A stretch of 64,000 nt of DNA from Viridibacterium curvum (GTDB lineage Bacteria; Pseudomonadota; Gammaproteobacteria; Burkholderiales; Rhodocyclaceae). Where the stretch lies: the NCBI RefSeq assembly GCF_039544165.1, contig NZ_BAABLD010000008.1, forward strand, positions 868,001 to 932,000. The letters run 5' to 3'. The first letter of the stretch is position 1. Every line of letters begins with the position of its first letter. Of the stretch, positions 55,276 through 62,716 are shown piece by piece. The position numbers were made by a program, and so were the translations under genes. Below the pieces are notes generated by a model that was not told the DNA's origin, made no database searches, and saw only the letters and a program-made list of their open reading frames with translations.

Positions 55276-55348
55276 AATTGGATAGCTCAATTGGGTAGAG
55301 CAATCGGCTCATAACCGATGTGTCGCGGGTTCGACTCCCGCTCCACTG
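55276..55348 (+). tRNA. tRNA-like cloverleaf with CAU anticodon, aberrant acceptor
   Basis: The sequence forms a full cloverleaf. The D arm is GCTC...GAGC with an AATTGGGTA loop. The anticodon stem is ATCGG-CTCATAA-CCGAT (anticodon CAU), the variable loop is GTGTC and the T arm is GCGGG-TTCGACT-CCCGC. The acceptor stem (AATTGGA with TCCACTG) has only five of seven pairs and no CCA follows, which is unlike a working elongator or initiator tRNA-Met. It follows the anticodon-less module by three bases, in the sigma-54 leader of the RNA repair operon. It is more likely a tRNA mimic or RtcB/RtcR decoy than a translation tRNA. Confidence 0.65.
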
Positions 55349-55604
55349 CCTTAACAAGGCAAAGCAATGCAGTACCCGTCGGTCGCGGAATGCGTGAGCA
55401 CCCGCCACCGGCCCGGATCGGCCTCCCGCCCGCACAGGTGGCAGGGCGTCCGGTGAGAGGAAGACGTCTGGCGTGGTGCGGGCCCTCTGGCCCTTACTGA
55501 ACCCGGACTGAAGCCCCCACCGCTCGCCTCCCCGCCCGTGTCGAAGGGCAGGCCCTCCGGGCCGGTGAGGACCGGCACAAACGGAAATCAAAAGGGGAAT
55601 GAAG
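55349..55604 (+). other. Structured leader between the tRNA-like RNAs and slipin
   Basis: No coding sequence is convincing here. The stretch carries short hairpins, GCCTT-AAC-AAGGC at 55348-55360, GGCCC-TC-CGGGCC near 55551-55563 and GCCGGT-GAGG-ACCGGC at 55562-55577, the last ending just before the slipin ribosome binding site AAAGGGG. This leader may be processed from the tRNA-like RNAs before translation. Confidence 0.5.
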
Positions 55605-56744
55605 ATGTTGAAGCGCTTTGTGATCAAGAAGAACGAACGTGGTGTGTTGCTCAGGGATGGCGATTACCAACGCATCCTGAACGCCGGCCGTCACTACTTC
55701 TTCGACCCGCTCGGCAGCCTCGCGGTGCAAACCTGGAAGCTCGACGCGCCCATGACCGATGTGGCCCTCGTCGACTACCTCGTGCAGACCGACCCCGATA
55801 CCGCAGCCGAGTGCTTCGAATCCATGGAGCTGAGTGAAGACGAAGCCGGGCTGCGATATGAGAATGACGTGCTGGTTGAAGTGATGGCGCCGGGCTTCCG
55901 TCGTGTGTTCTGGAAAGGCTTGACGCGCCAGCGCCTCGAACGCGTCGCGCTGAACGACGGCTACGTGTTGCCTGCCGAACTGACGGCTCGCATCCTGCAG
56001 CCCAGCTTGCGCGGCCGTCCTGTCGCGGGTCTGGTTGGCGTGCTGCTTGTTCAGGTGCCCGCCTATCACCTCGGTGTGCTGCGGGTCGACGGCAAGATCG
56101 AGCGCCTGCTCAAACCGGGTGCCGAAGCCTTCTGGCGCTTCAACCGCGATGTGCAGGTCGAGCTGGTCGATACGCGGCTGCAGAGCATGGAGGTCAGTGG
56201 TCAGGAAATCCTGACGCGCGACAAAGTGAGCCTGCGCCTCAACCTTGCCGCAACCTGGCGTTACACCGACGTACTGCTGGCTTTCGAAAAGCTCGCCAAG
56301 CCCGCCGATCATCTCTATCGCGAACTGCAGTTCGGTTTGCGCGAAGCGGTGGGAACGCGAACGCTCGACGAACTGCTGGAGAACAAGCAGGTCATCGACG
56401 AGTTTGTCGGCAACTACGTGGTTCGGAAGCTCGACGGTTTTGGCATCGAGGTCGGAAGCATCGGCGTGAAGGACATCGTCCTGCCCGGTGAGATGAAGAC
56501 CATCCTCGCCAAGGTGGTCGAGGCTGAAAAAGCCGCCGAGTCGAACGTGATCCGTCGTCGCGAAGAAACCGCTGCGACCCGGTCGCTGCTCAACACGGCC
56601 AAGGTGATGGAAGACAACCCCACCGCCCTGCGTCTCAAGGAGCTCGAAACCCTTGAGCGTGTGGCCGAAAGGATCGACCGCATCTCCGTGTTCGGTGGGC
56701 TGGATCAGGTCCTGAACGGACTGGTAACTATCAAGGGTGCATGA
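55605..56744 (+). CDS. Slipin (SPFH/band 7) protein of the RNA repair operon
   Basis: The 379-residue protein is an SPFH-domain protein of the slipin type seen in RtcB operons. The N-terminus is MLKRFVIKKNERGVLLRDGDYQRIL (rather than a membrane hairpin), then two SPFH-like halves. The second contains DTRLQSMEVSGQEILTRDKVSLRLNLAATWRYTD and EALELLENKQVID-like region TLDELLENKQVIDEFV, and the C-terminal coiled coil is VVEAEKAAESNVIRRREETAATRSLLNTAKVM. AAAGGGG lies seven bases before the ATG at 55605. Its role in RNA repair is unknown; assembly of large oligomers is likely. Confidence 0.85.
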   Translation: MLKRFVIKKNERGVLLRDGDYQRILNAGRHYFFDPLGSLAVQTWKLDAPMTDVALVDYLVQTDPDTAAECFESMELSEDEAGLRYENDVLVEVMAPGFRRVFWKGLTRQRLERVALNDGYVLPAELTARILQPSLRGRPVAGLVGVLLVQVPAYHLGVLRVDGKIERLLKPGAEAFWRFNRDVQVELVDTRLQSMEVSGQEILTRDKVSLRLNLAATWRYTDVLLAFEKLAKPADHLYRELQFGLREAVGTRTLDELLENKQVIDEFVGNYVVRKLDGFGIEVGSIGVKDIVLPGEMKTILAKVVEAEKAAESNVIRRREETAATRSLLNTAKVMEDNPTALRLKELETLERVAERIDRISVFGGLDQVLNGLVTIKGA

Positions 56745-56751
56745 GCCACCC

Positions 56752-56880
56752 ACCCTCTCCCGCGTTGGCGGGGCGAGCTGGGGTTTCGGAAAGCATGCTT
56801 TCCGCCAGCGCAGCCGGTCGGCAGTGCAATGCCGACGGTGGGGGCGCCGAGCGCGGGTGGCGCGCAGCGCCGGGAGAGGG
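56752..56880. repeat. Palindromic repeat of the CCCTCTCCCGC family
   Basis: The block runs from CCCTCTCCCGCG to GCCGGGAGAGGG, with an internal GAAAGCATGCTTTC perfect palindrome and GGCGCGCAGCGCC. It shares its outer arms and GGCGCG-AGCGCC core with the repeats inside the RutR-like gene (48945). It lies between slipin and zinc-ribbon genes, with no sign of breaking either. Confidence 0.75.
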
Positions 56881-56900
56881 CGTTACAGCAACAGGTTTGA

Positions 56901-56927
56901 GCCCCGCTACCAATCGGGTAGCGGGGC
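56901..56927 (+). promoter_or_regulatory. mRNA hairpin before the zinc-ribbon gene
   Basis: GCCCCGCTACC-AATCG-GGTAGCGGGGC makes an 11-base-pair stem with a five-base loop, 21 bases before the GTG start. A homologous hairpin precedes rtcB at 57321-57347. Differences between the two keep pairing, so structure rather than sequence is conserved. Confidence 0.75.
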
Positions 56928-56947
56928 CTGGGCCAGGAGGGCTCATC

Positions 56948-57316
56948 GTGAAAAGCGGAAAGCAACGCAAGGCAGAGATCAAGTCAGCACGGCTGCGTCG
57001 CGCAGCGCGCTCAAAGGCTGGTGCAATCGGCCAGCCCTGGCGCCTGCCTGCCAATGTGATCGCCTGCAACCCCAGCCAGCTGGCGCACTACAACAGCTAC
57101 GGCCAGCCGGCTTTCGTGCAGCGTGGCTACTACGAAGATCAGTACTTCCGTTGCTGGGACTGCGGCGCGTCGTGTGTCTGGAAGGCTGAACGACAAAAGT
57201 GGTGGTACGAAGTGGCGCAAGGCTCCGTGTATTCCATAGCCATCCGCTGTGCAGCCTGCCGTGCGGCAAAGCGCGAAATCAGTGCCCGATCCCGTCAGGC
57301 TATGCAACAACAATGA
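56948..57316 (+). CDS. Zinc-ribbon (zf-trcl-like) protein of the RNA repair operon
   Basis: The 122-residue protein starts at GTG 56948 behind a strong AGGAGG seven bases upstream. Its N-terminus is basic (MKSGKQRKAEIKSARLRRAARSK) and its C-terminal half is a zinc ribbon: RCWDCGASCVWKAERQKWWYEVAQGSVYSIAIRCAACR, with two CxxC pairs. This is the zf-trcl type that often accompanies RtcB and is expected to bind RNA or ribosomal components. A longer upstream frame is only the repeat at 56752. Confidence 0.82.
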   Translation: MKSGKQRKAEIKSARLRRAARSKAGAIGQPWRLPANVIACNPSQLAHYNSYGQPAFVQRGYYEDQYFRCWDCGASCVWKAERQKWWYEVAQGSVYSIAIRCAACRAAKREISARSRQAMQQQ

Positions 57317-57320
57317 ATCA

Positions 57321-57347
57321 GCCTCGCTACCATTCGGGCAGCGAGGC
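57321..57347 (+). promoter_or_regulatory. mRNA hairpin before rtcB
   Basis: GCCTCGCTACC-ATTCG-GGCAGCGAGGC forms an 11-base stem with one G-T pair, 33 bases before the rtcB start and 5 bases after the zinc-ribbon stop. Compared with the hairpin at 56901, C-G has become T-A at one stem position and the loop changes only one base. Confidence 0.75.
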
Positions 57348-57380
57348 GGGGCCCGGAAAGCCCCAACGAAAGGAATGAAC

Positions 57381-58601
57381 ATGGAATACCAGCTTCTCGA
57401 AGTCGAAAACGGCAAGCCCATCAAGATGTGGACGCAAGGCGTGCCTGTCGAAGACGAAGCGCGTCAGCAGCTCATGAACACCGCGAAGATGCCCTTCATC
57501 TACAAGCACATGGCTGTGATGCCCGACGTGCACCTCGGTAAGGGTTCGACCATCGGCAGCGTGATTCCCACCCTGGGTGCCATCATCCCGGCCGCCGTGG
57601 GTGTGGATATCGGCTGCGGCATGATGGCCGCGCGCACCACGCTCGTCGCCAGCGACCTGCCCGACAACCTTGTCGGCCTGCGCAGCGCCATCGAACGCGC
57701 CGTACCGCATGGCCGTACCGTTTCACGCGGATCGCATCGCGATAAGGGTTCATGGGACACGCCGCCCGCCACCGTCGACGCCATGTGGGGTGAACTGGTC
57801 ACGGGCTTCAAACGCATTGCCGACAAGCACCCGCGCCTGAAGAACACCAACAACCACAAGCACCTCGGAACGCTCGGAACCGGTAACCACTTCATCGAAG
57901 TCTGTCTGGACGAGGCCGACCGCGTGTGGTTCATGCTGCACTCCGGCTCGCGTGGTGTGGGGAACGCCATCGGCACCCACTTCATCGAGCTCGCGCAGAA
58001 AGACATGCAACAGCACATCGCCAACCTGCCCGACAAGGACCTGGCCTACTTCGAAGAAGGCAGCCAGCACTTCGACGACTACGTCGAAGCCGTCGGCTGG
58101 GCGCAGGACTTCGCACGCCGCAACCGCGCCGTGATGATGCAGAACGTCATCGCCGCCGCGCGTACGGTGATCGCCAAGCCCTTCGACGCCGATGTGGAAG
58201 CCGTGAACTGCCACCACAACTACGTGCAGAAAGAGACCCACTTCGGCGCCGAAGTCCTCGTCACCCGCAAGGGCGCCGTGTCGGCACAGAAAGGTCAGCT
58301 CGGCATCATCCCCGGTTCGATGGGCGCGAAGAGCTTCATCGTGCGCGGCCTCGGTAACGAAGAAGCCTTCTGCTCATGCAGCCACGGCGCCGGGCGCAAG
58401 ATGAGCCGCAACGAAGCCAAGCGCCGTTACACCGTCGCCGACCAGGTCGCTGCGACGGCGCACGTCGAGTGCCGCAAGGACGCCGAAGTGATTGATGAGA
58501 TCCCGATGGCGTACAAGGACATTGATGCGGTGATGGAAGCGCAGCGTGAGCTGGTGGAGGTGGTGCATACGCTGCGGCAGGTGGTTTGTGTGAAGGGGTA
58601 A
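57381..58601 (+). CDS. rtcB: RtcB RNA ligase
   Basis: The 406-residue enzyme joins RNA ends carrying 2',3'-cyclic or 3' phosphate to 5' OH, using GTP and manganese. Landmarks are MPDVHLGKGSTIGSV, AVGVDIGCGMMA (metal Asp and Cys), NHKHLGTLGTGNHFIEVC, HSGSRGVGN, VEAVNCHHNYV and the nucleophile segment CSCSHGAGRKMSR with the guanylylated His. Start at MEYQLLEVENGKPIK (ATG 57381 with AAAGGA), as in E. coli RtcB. It lies behind a hairpin shared with the upstream zinc-ribbon gene. Confidence 0.97.
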   Translation: MEYQLLEVENGKPIKMWTQGVPVEDEARQQLMNTAKMPFIYKHMAVMPDVHLGKGSTIGSVIPTLGAIIPAAVGVDIGCGMMAARTTLVASDLPDNLVGLRSAIERAVPHGRTVSRGSHRDKGSWDTPPATVDAMWGELVTGFKRIADKHPRLKNTNNHKHLGTLGTGNHFIEVCLDEADRVWFMLHSGSRGVGNAIGTHFIELAQKDMQQHIANLPDKDLAYFEEGSQHFDDYVEAVGWAQDFARRNRAVMMQNVIAAARTVIAKPFDADVEAVNCHHNYVQKETHFGAEVLVTRKGAVSAQKGQLGIIPGSMGAKSFIVRGLGNEEAFCSCSHGAGRKMSRNEAKRRYTVADQVAATAHVECRKDAEVIDEIPMAYKDIDAVMEAQRELVEVVHTLRQVVCVKG

Positions 58602-58653
58602 TAGAACTAGTTCAGCGGAATCGAACTGGCTACGCGGCGAAAAGGAGATTGGA

Positions 58654-59379
58654 ATGGTTAGCGTTTTGTGGGACTGGTCTCCCGAAGAGGCCTTTCAGAA
58701 GCCCTATGAGTACGACACACAGAGACAGTTCTCCGAGGAGTGCCGTGGTTTCCTGCGCGCGCTATTAGCGGAGTTAGGCAAACAAAACATGAGCTTTGGG
58801 CGTGATGAGACAACCTTCGAGAAGGCCGCTTGGATGCTCAGCCTTGACCTTGTAGATGGCCTCCTCGAGTTGGTCCAACTTGTTGATGAGAAGCGTCATC
58901 GAGCAGCAAGCCGCATGTTTCGCGATGCCATTGAAACTATCGACTTACTAAAAGTCTTGAATCAGAAGACAGACCAAGCAGCAGAGGTTCTGCGCTCGTG
59001 GTACGCCAATGACACGCTGAGTCACGGTAAGTGCCGAGCCATACTTGCGGGCGGATATGGCGAGTCGTGGAAGAAGGATCGATCGGATTATTACTATGCC
59101 CTTTCGAAGTTTACTCATAGAACATATCGCGCTCTTTTGAAGAGCTACATCTTGGGAGGAAACGACCGACTTGTTTTCGATGGCATGAGGGGCGGTAAGG
59201 AGCTTGTTCTACCTCATACAATCTCGGCCTACTACGCGATCTCAGCAAGTCTCGTGCGACAGGCTCTGGAGGTTCTGCAAGAGTGCAGGATGTTGCCGAA
59301 TTCGCCGGTTCAACCAATTTGGGCAGTGAGTAGCCCGGATGAAGCGCAGCGGAATCCGGGACCGGTGGACGTTCAATGA
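58654..59379 (+). CDS. Unknown protein inserted in the RNA repair operon
   Basis: The 241-residue protein starts after a good AGGAG. It is mostly helical (KAAWMLSLDLVDGLLELVQLVDEKRHRAASRMFRDAIETIDLLKVLNQKTDQAAEVLRSWYANDTLSHGKCR), and the pattern resembles proteins that bind other proteins or nucleotides through a HEPN-like helical bundle; no RxxxxH motif is obvious. GC is near 50%, well below the operon average, so it was probably acquired. The last 16 residues (SSPDEAQRNPGPVDVQ) are encoded by a palindromic repeat (59330-59421), so the native end is lost. Confidence 0.65.
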   Translation: MVSVLWDWSPEEAFQKPYEYDTQRQFSEECRGFLRALLAELGKQNMSFGRDETTFEKAAWMLSLDLVDGLLELVQLVDEKRHRAASRMFRDAIETIDLLKVLNQKTDQAAEVLRSWYANDTLSHGKCRAILAGGYGESWKKDRSDYYYALSKFTHRTYRALLKSYILGGNDRLVFDGMRGGKELVLPHTISAYYAISASLVRQALEVLQECRMLPNSPVQPIWAVSSPDEAQRNPGPVDVQ

Positions 59380-59421
59380 CAACAACCCCGGATTCCGGCC
59401 TTTGGCCTGCATCCGGGCTAC
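59330..59421. repeat. GTAGCCCGGAT-type palindromic repeat
   Basis: GTAGCCCGGATGAAGCGCAG ... GGAATCCGGG (59330-59360) faces CCCCGGATTCCGG ... GCATCCGGGCTAC (59386-59421). This inverted pair is a common extragenic palindromic element of Betaproteobacteria. Its left half forms the last 16 codons of the preceding gene. Confidence 0.85.
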
Positions 59422-59460
59422 AGCGGCGGTTCGCAAGCGCCAGAACAATGAGCTATTGAA

Positions 59461-60276
59461 ATGAACACGAAACCCGCGCTGCTGAGCGCCCACCCCATCG
59501 CCGACAACATCCGCACACGCGTGCTGCAAGCCCTCGACCAGATCGAAGCCGAGCACCACGTGAAGGTGCTGTTCGCCTGTGAATCCGGCAGCCGTGGCTG
59601 GGGCTTTGCCTCGCCGGACAGCGACTATGACGTGCGCTTCGTCTACGTGCATCGCCTGCCCTGGTACCTGACGGTGGAGCCGCAGCGCGATGTGATCGAG
59701 CTGCCGATCAGTGATGAGCTGGACGTTAGCGGCTGGGATTTGCGCAAGGCCTTGCAGCTGTTGCGCAAGTCCAACCCGACCTTGCTGGAGTGGCTGGATT
59801 CGCCGGTGGTCTATCGCGAAGACGCGGCGCAGGCGGCGCGCATGCGTGCGCTGGCGCCGAAGTTCTTCTCGTCGCTGCGCGGGCGCTATCACTACCTCGC
59901 GATGGCGAAGAAAAACTTCCGTGGCTATCTGCAGGGCGAGTCGGTGCGGCTGAAGAAGTACCTCTACGTGCTGCGCCCGCTGATCGCCGTGCGCTGGATC
60001 GACGCAGGCAAGGGCATGCCGCCGATGCGCTTCGCCGACCTCGCCGCTGGCGTGCTTGACGATCACGCGCTGATTGACGAGATCAACCGTCTGTTGGCGA
60101 TCAAGATGAGTGCCGGTGAAGCCGAGTACAGCCCGCGCTGGCCGGCGATTCACGCCTTCATCGAGGCGAAGCTGGAAGGCGCTGAGCGCAACCCGGACTA
60201 CAAGCGGCCGCAGGGCGATGCGAGCGAGCTGGATCGTTTCCTGATGGATGTGGTGATGGCACAGGAGTCTGCGTGA
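59461..60276 (+). CDS. RlaP-type nucleotidyltransferase of the RNA repair operon
   Basis: The 271-residue protein has a DNA polymerase beta-like nucleotidyltransferase site: LFACESGSRGWGFASPDSDYDVRFVYV (GSRG and DxD), then a helical part with VRLKKYLYVLRPLIAVRWID. This is the RlaP (RNA ligase-associated) family, thought to repair or modify RNA ends, for example by adding nucleotides to cut tRNA. The exact reaction is unproven. It directly precedes and overlaps a phosphatase-like gene. Confidence 0.88.
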   Translation: MNTKPALLSAHPIADNIRTRVLQALDQIEAEHHVKVLFACESGSRGWGFASPDSDYDVRFVYVHRLPWYLTVEPQRDVIELPISDELDVSGWDLRKALQLLRKSNPTLLEWLDSPVVYREDAAQAARMRALAPKFFSSLRGRYHYLAMAKKNFRGYLQGESVRLKKYLYVLRPLIAVRWIDAGKGMPPMRFADLAAGVLDDHALIDEINRLLAIKMSAGEAEYSPRWPAIHAFIEAKLEGAERNPDYKRPQGDASELDRFLMDVVMAQESA

Positions 60277-60599
60277 TGAACGTGCTGTTCCTCTGCAGCC
60301 AGAACAAGCTGCGCAGCCCGACGGCCGAGCAGGTGTTCGCGGAGTATCCGGGCATCGCCTGTTCATCCGCCGGGTTGAACCACGACGCCGAGAACCCGCT
60401 GACACCGGAGCTGCTGGACTGGGCCGAGCTGATCTTCGTGATGGAGAAGGCGCAACGCAGCAAGCTGCAGGCGCGCTTTGGCGAGCATCTGCACGACAAG
60501 CGCGTGGTGTGCCTGAACATCCCGGACAACTACCGCTTCATGGAGCCGGCATTGGTTGCGCTGCTGGAGAAGAAGGTGATGCCGCATCTGCCGGCGTGA
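60276..60599 (+). CDS. Low-molecular-weight phosphotyrosine phosphatase-like protein
   Basis: The 107-residue protein has an LMW-PTP-like fold: NVLFLCSQNKLRSPTAEQVF replaces the P-loop CxxxxxRS (C-S-Q-N-K-L-R-S, so Cys and Arg are kept), with LLDWAELIFVMEKAQ and NIPDNYRFMEPALV downstream. The protein is shorter than LMW-PTPs (about 150). In RNA repair operons such proteins may remove phosphates from RNA ends. Its ATG overlaps the nucleotidyltransferase stop (TGATG). Confidence 0.83.
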   Translation: MNVLFLCSQNKLRSPTAEQVFAEYPGIACSSAGLNHDAENPLTPELLDWAELIFVMEKAQRSKLQARFGEHLHDKRVVCLNIPDNYRFMEPALVALLEKKVMPHLPA

Positions 60600-60623
60600 T
60601 GCCTCGGAGTGTGGCCCCACCCT

Positions 60624-60705
60624 CGTCATTCCCGCGAAGGCGGGAATCCAGCGTCGTTAGGAAAGGTTCAAAAGTCACTGGATTCCCGCCTTCGCGGGAA
60701 TGACG
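60624..60705. repeat. Inverted repeat pair CGTCATTCCCGCGAAGGCGG type
   Basis: A 28-base palindromic unit at 60624-60651 is facing its reverse complement at 60678-60705, with 26 bases between. The whole folds into one long stem. It lies between the phosphatase and rtcA genes. Transcription into rtcA may be attenuated here. The same termini bound the element at 3998-4369. Confidence 0.85.
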
Positions 60706-60729
60706 GTCAAAGTTGAAGAAGCAGAACAA

Positions 60730-61755
60730 ATGAACATGATTGAACTCGATGGCTCGCAAGGCGAAGGCGGCGGGCAGATTCTGCGCACGGCGCTGACGCT
60801 GTCGATGATTACCGGCACGCCGTTCCGCATCGAACGTATCCGCGCAAAGCGCAGCAAGCCGGGGCTGTTGCGGCAGCATCTGACGGCGGTGAAGGCGGCG
60901 GCGGAGATCTGTGGCGCGCAGGTGGAAGGTGCCGAGGCGGGCTCGCTGACGCTGAGCTTCACGCCGGGAGCGATTCGCAGCGGTGACTACCGCTATGCCA
61001 TCGGCACGGCGGGTAGCTGCACGCTGGTGCTGCAGACGGTGCTGCCGGCACTGTGGTTTGCCGATGCGCCGAGCACCGTGCATGTGAGCGGCGGTACGCA
61101 CAACCCGGCGGCTCCTCCGGCTGACTTCCTGATCACGGCCTGGCTGCCGCTGCTGCGGCGCATGGGAGTGCAGATGGACCTTGACTTGCTGCGCCACGGC
61201 TTCTACCCGGCGGGTGGTGGCGAGGTGCGCGCGCGTGTGCAGCCGGTGGCGGCATTGCTGCCTCTGACGCTGGATGCGCGTGGCGAGTTCGTATCGGCGC
61301 AGGCGACGGCCATCATCGCAGGCGTGCCCGGCGAGGTGGCCAAACGCGAGCTGGATGTGTTGCAGCAGGAGCTGGGCCTGGCCGATCTGCAGGTGCGTGG
61401 CCTGCCGGGCAACCAGGGGCCGGGCAATGCGCTGCTGGTGGCGCTGCACTATGCGGCAGTGAGCGAGGTGTTCATGGCGCTTGGCGAGAAAGGCCTGCCA
61501 GCCGTGCGCGTTGCAGAGGGTCTGGCGCGTGAGGTGACGGCGTATCGCGACGCTTCAGGCGCGGTGGCCGAGCACCTGGCCGACCAGTTGCTGCTGCCGA
61601 TGGCACTCGCCGGCGCGGGTAGCTTCACGACAACGGCGCTGTCGTCGCACCTGAAGACGAATGCCGAGGTGATCGCGAAGTTCCTGGCGGTGGAGATCCA
61701 TGTGCATGACTGCGGGCAGGAGCGCGACGGCGCCTGGCGCGTGGCGGTGTTGTAG
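60730..61755 (+). CDS. rtcA: RNA 3'-terminal phosphate cyclase
   Basis: The 341-residue enzyme converts 3'-phosphate RNA ends to 2',3'-cyclic phosphates with ATP. Landmarks are IELDGSQGEGGGQILRTAL, RIRAKRSKPGLLRQHLTAVKAAAEICGA, TAGSCTLVLQTVLPAL, HGFYPAGGGEV, and the C-terminal FTTTALSSHLKTNAEVIAKFL with the covalent-AMP His just before (EHLADQLLLPMA). The start at MNMIELDG (ATG 60730) is the family N-terminus. It closes the RNA repair operon. Confidence 0.95.
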   Translation: MNMIELDGSQGEGGGQILRTALTLSMITGTPFRIERIRAKRSKPGLLRQHLTAVKAAAEICGAQVEGAEAGSLTLSFTPGAIRSGDYRYAIGTAGSCTLVLQTVLPALWFADAPSTVHVSGGTHNPAAPPADFLITAWLPLLRRMGVQMDLDLLRHGFYPAGGGEVRARVQPVAALLPLTLDARGEFVSAQATAIIAGVPGEVAKRELDVLQQELGLADLQVRGLPGNQGPGNALLVALHYAAVSEVFMALGEKGLPAVRVAEGLAREVTAYRDASGAVAEHLADQLLLPMALAGAGSFTTTALSSHLKTNAEVIAKFLAVEIHVHDCGQERDGAWRVAVL

Positions 61756-61808
61756 GAGGAGGCCATGCCCCCGACTGCGGGTGAGTTGGTCGCGTGTGTG
61801 GCCCGCTC

Positions 61809-62264
61809 CTACAGCTGCGCCGGAGTGATGCGCCTGTAGGTCGCTGCCTGCCCCACGCGCTCGCCGTTCTCGATGAGGTTCCACACGGTCACATCCTCGA
61901 TCCAGAAACGCTGCCCCTGCTTGCCGATGCGCAGGCCGCGGTAGCCGGTGGAGAAGCCCTGGCGTCGCACATCGGCGAGCAGGGCTTCGCGTTCTTCGCG
62001 GCGCGGGGCTTCGGCAGACAGGCGCGAGGGCATGCCGAGGAATTCGTCGCGGGCGAAGCCGAAACAACGCAGGGTGGCGGCATTGGCGTAGACGAAGCAC
62101 GGGTCTTCGCTGGCGTCGTGGGCAAGCACGCAGAAGGGAGCGTCGTCGCGCAACCAGTCGAGAAGAGCCTGCCCTTCAAGCGCCAGGTCGGCGAGCGGCC
62201 GGCCGAGCAGGCGCAGGTGCGAATCGAGGATCAGGGCAGCCCAGTCAGTTTCATTGCGTGTCAT
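61809..62264 (-). CDS. MEKHLA domain-containing (PAS-like) protein
   Basis: The 151-residue protein starts at MTRNETDWAALILDSHLRLLGRPLA and carries the MEKHLA/PAS-like sequence: DAPFCVLAHDASEDPCFVYANAATLRCFGFARDEFLGMPSRLSAE, then GYRGLRIGKQGQRFWIEDVTVWNLIE. The MEKHLA domain was described in plant HD-ZIP III proteins; bacterial copies are stand-alone sensors of unknown ligand. Its ATG overlaps the stop of the TfoX-C gene by four bases. Confidence 0.85.
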   Translation of the reverse strand: MTRNETDWAALILDSHLRLLGRPLADLALEGQALLDWLRDDAPFCVLAHDASEDPCFVYANAATLRCFGFARDEFLGMPSRLSAEAPRREEREALLADVRRQGFSTGYRGLRIGKQGQRFWIEDVTVWNLIENGERVGQAATYRRITPAQL

Positions 62265-62578
62265 GCGCGGTCCTTCTTCGGGGAGCGGCGCTTGCCGGGG
62301 GCGATGCCCAAGGCATCGAGGCGCAGCAGGATCTCGGTGCGCTGCTCGCGGGCGACGTCTTGCCAGGGGCGGTTCTCGATGGCGCCGATGAGGCCATAGA
62401 GCAGGTTGAGGCTGATGCCGGGTTCGCTGGCATGCAGGCGGGCGTAGACGAGGTAGGGGTCGGCAGCCTGCAGTTGTGCAGCGGTGTGGATGCCGATGCG
62501 GGCGAGCATGTCGCGGCTCTTGGGGCCGAGGCCGGGCAGGGCGTCTGGCGTGGGCGGTGTGGCGGCGGCGCGGGGCAT
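62261..62578 (-). CDS. TfoX C-terminal domain protein
   Basis: The 105-residue protein is a single TfoX-C helical domain: LPGLGPKSRDMLARIGIHTAAQLQAADPYLVYARL, then NLLYGLIGAIENRPWQDVAREQRTEILLRLDALG. Full-length TfoX/Sxy activates competence genes, but here the N-terminal domain is absent. The helix-hairpin-helix-like LPGLGPKS may bind DNA or protein. It is co-transcribed with the MEKHLA gene. Confidence 0.85.
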   Translation of the reverse strand: MPRAAATPPTPDALPGLGPKSRDMLARIGIHTAAQLQAADPYLVYARLHASEPGISLNLLYGLIGAIENRPWQDVAREQRTEILLRLDALGIAPGKRRSPKKDRA

Positions 62579-62716
62579 GGCGGCTCGTTGCGGGAGAGGA
62601 CGATATTGTCGGCGATTTGCACGGAGCGCGGTCCGTCTGGCCGATCACTGTCGCGTGTCATGGGTTTGTTGTCGACGCTGGGCTATGCTGGGTCTTCGCG
62701 AGCTTCGGAGTGAATC

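Noticed and set aside
55276..55348. Ordinary tRNA-Met or tRNA-Ile (CAU)
   Set aside because: Only five of seven acceptor pairs form and no CCA follows; location in the sigma-54 leader of an RNA repair operon and tandem with an anticodon-less module favour a tRNA mimic. Kept as tRNA-like.
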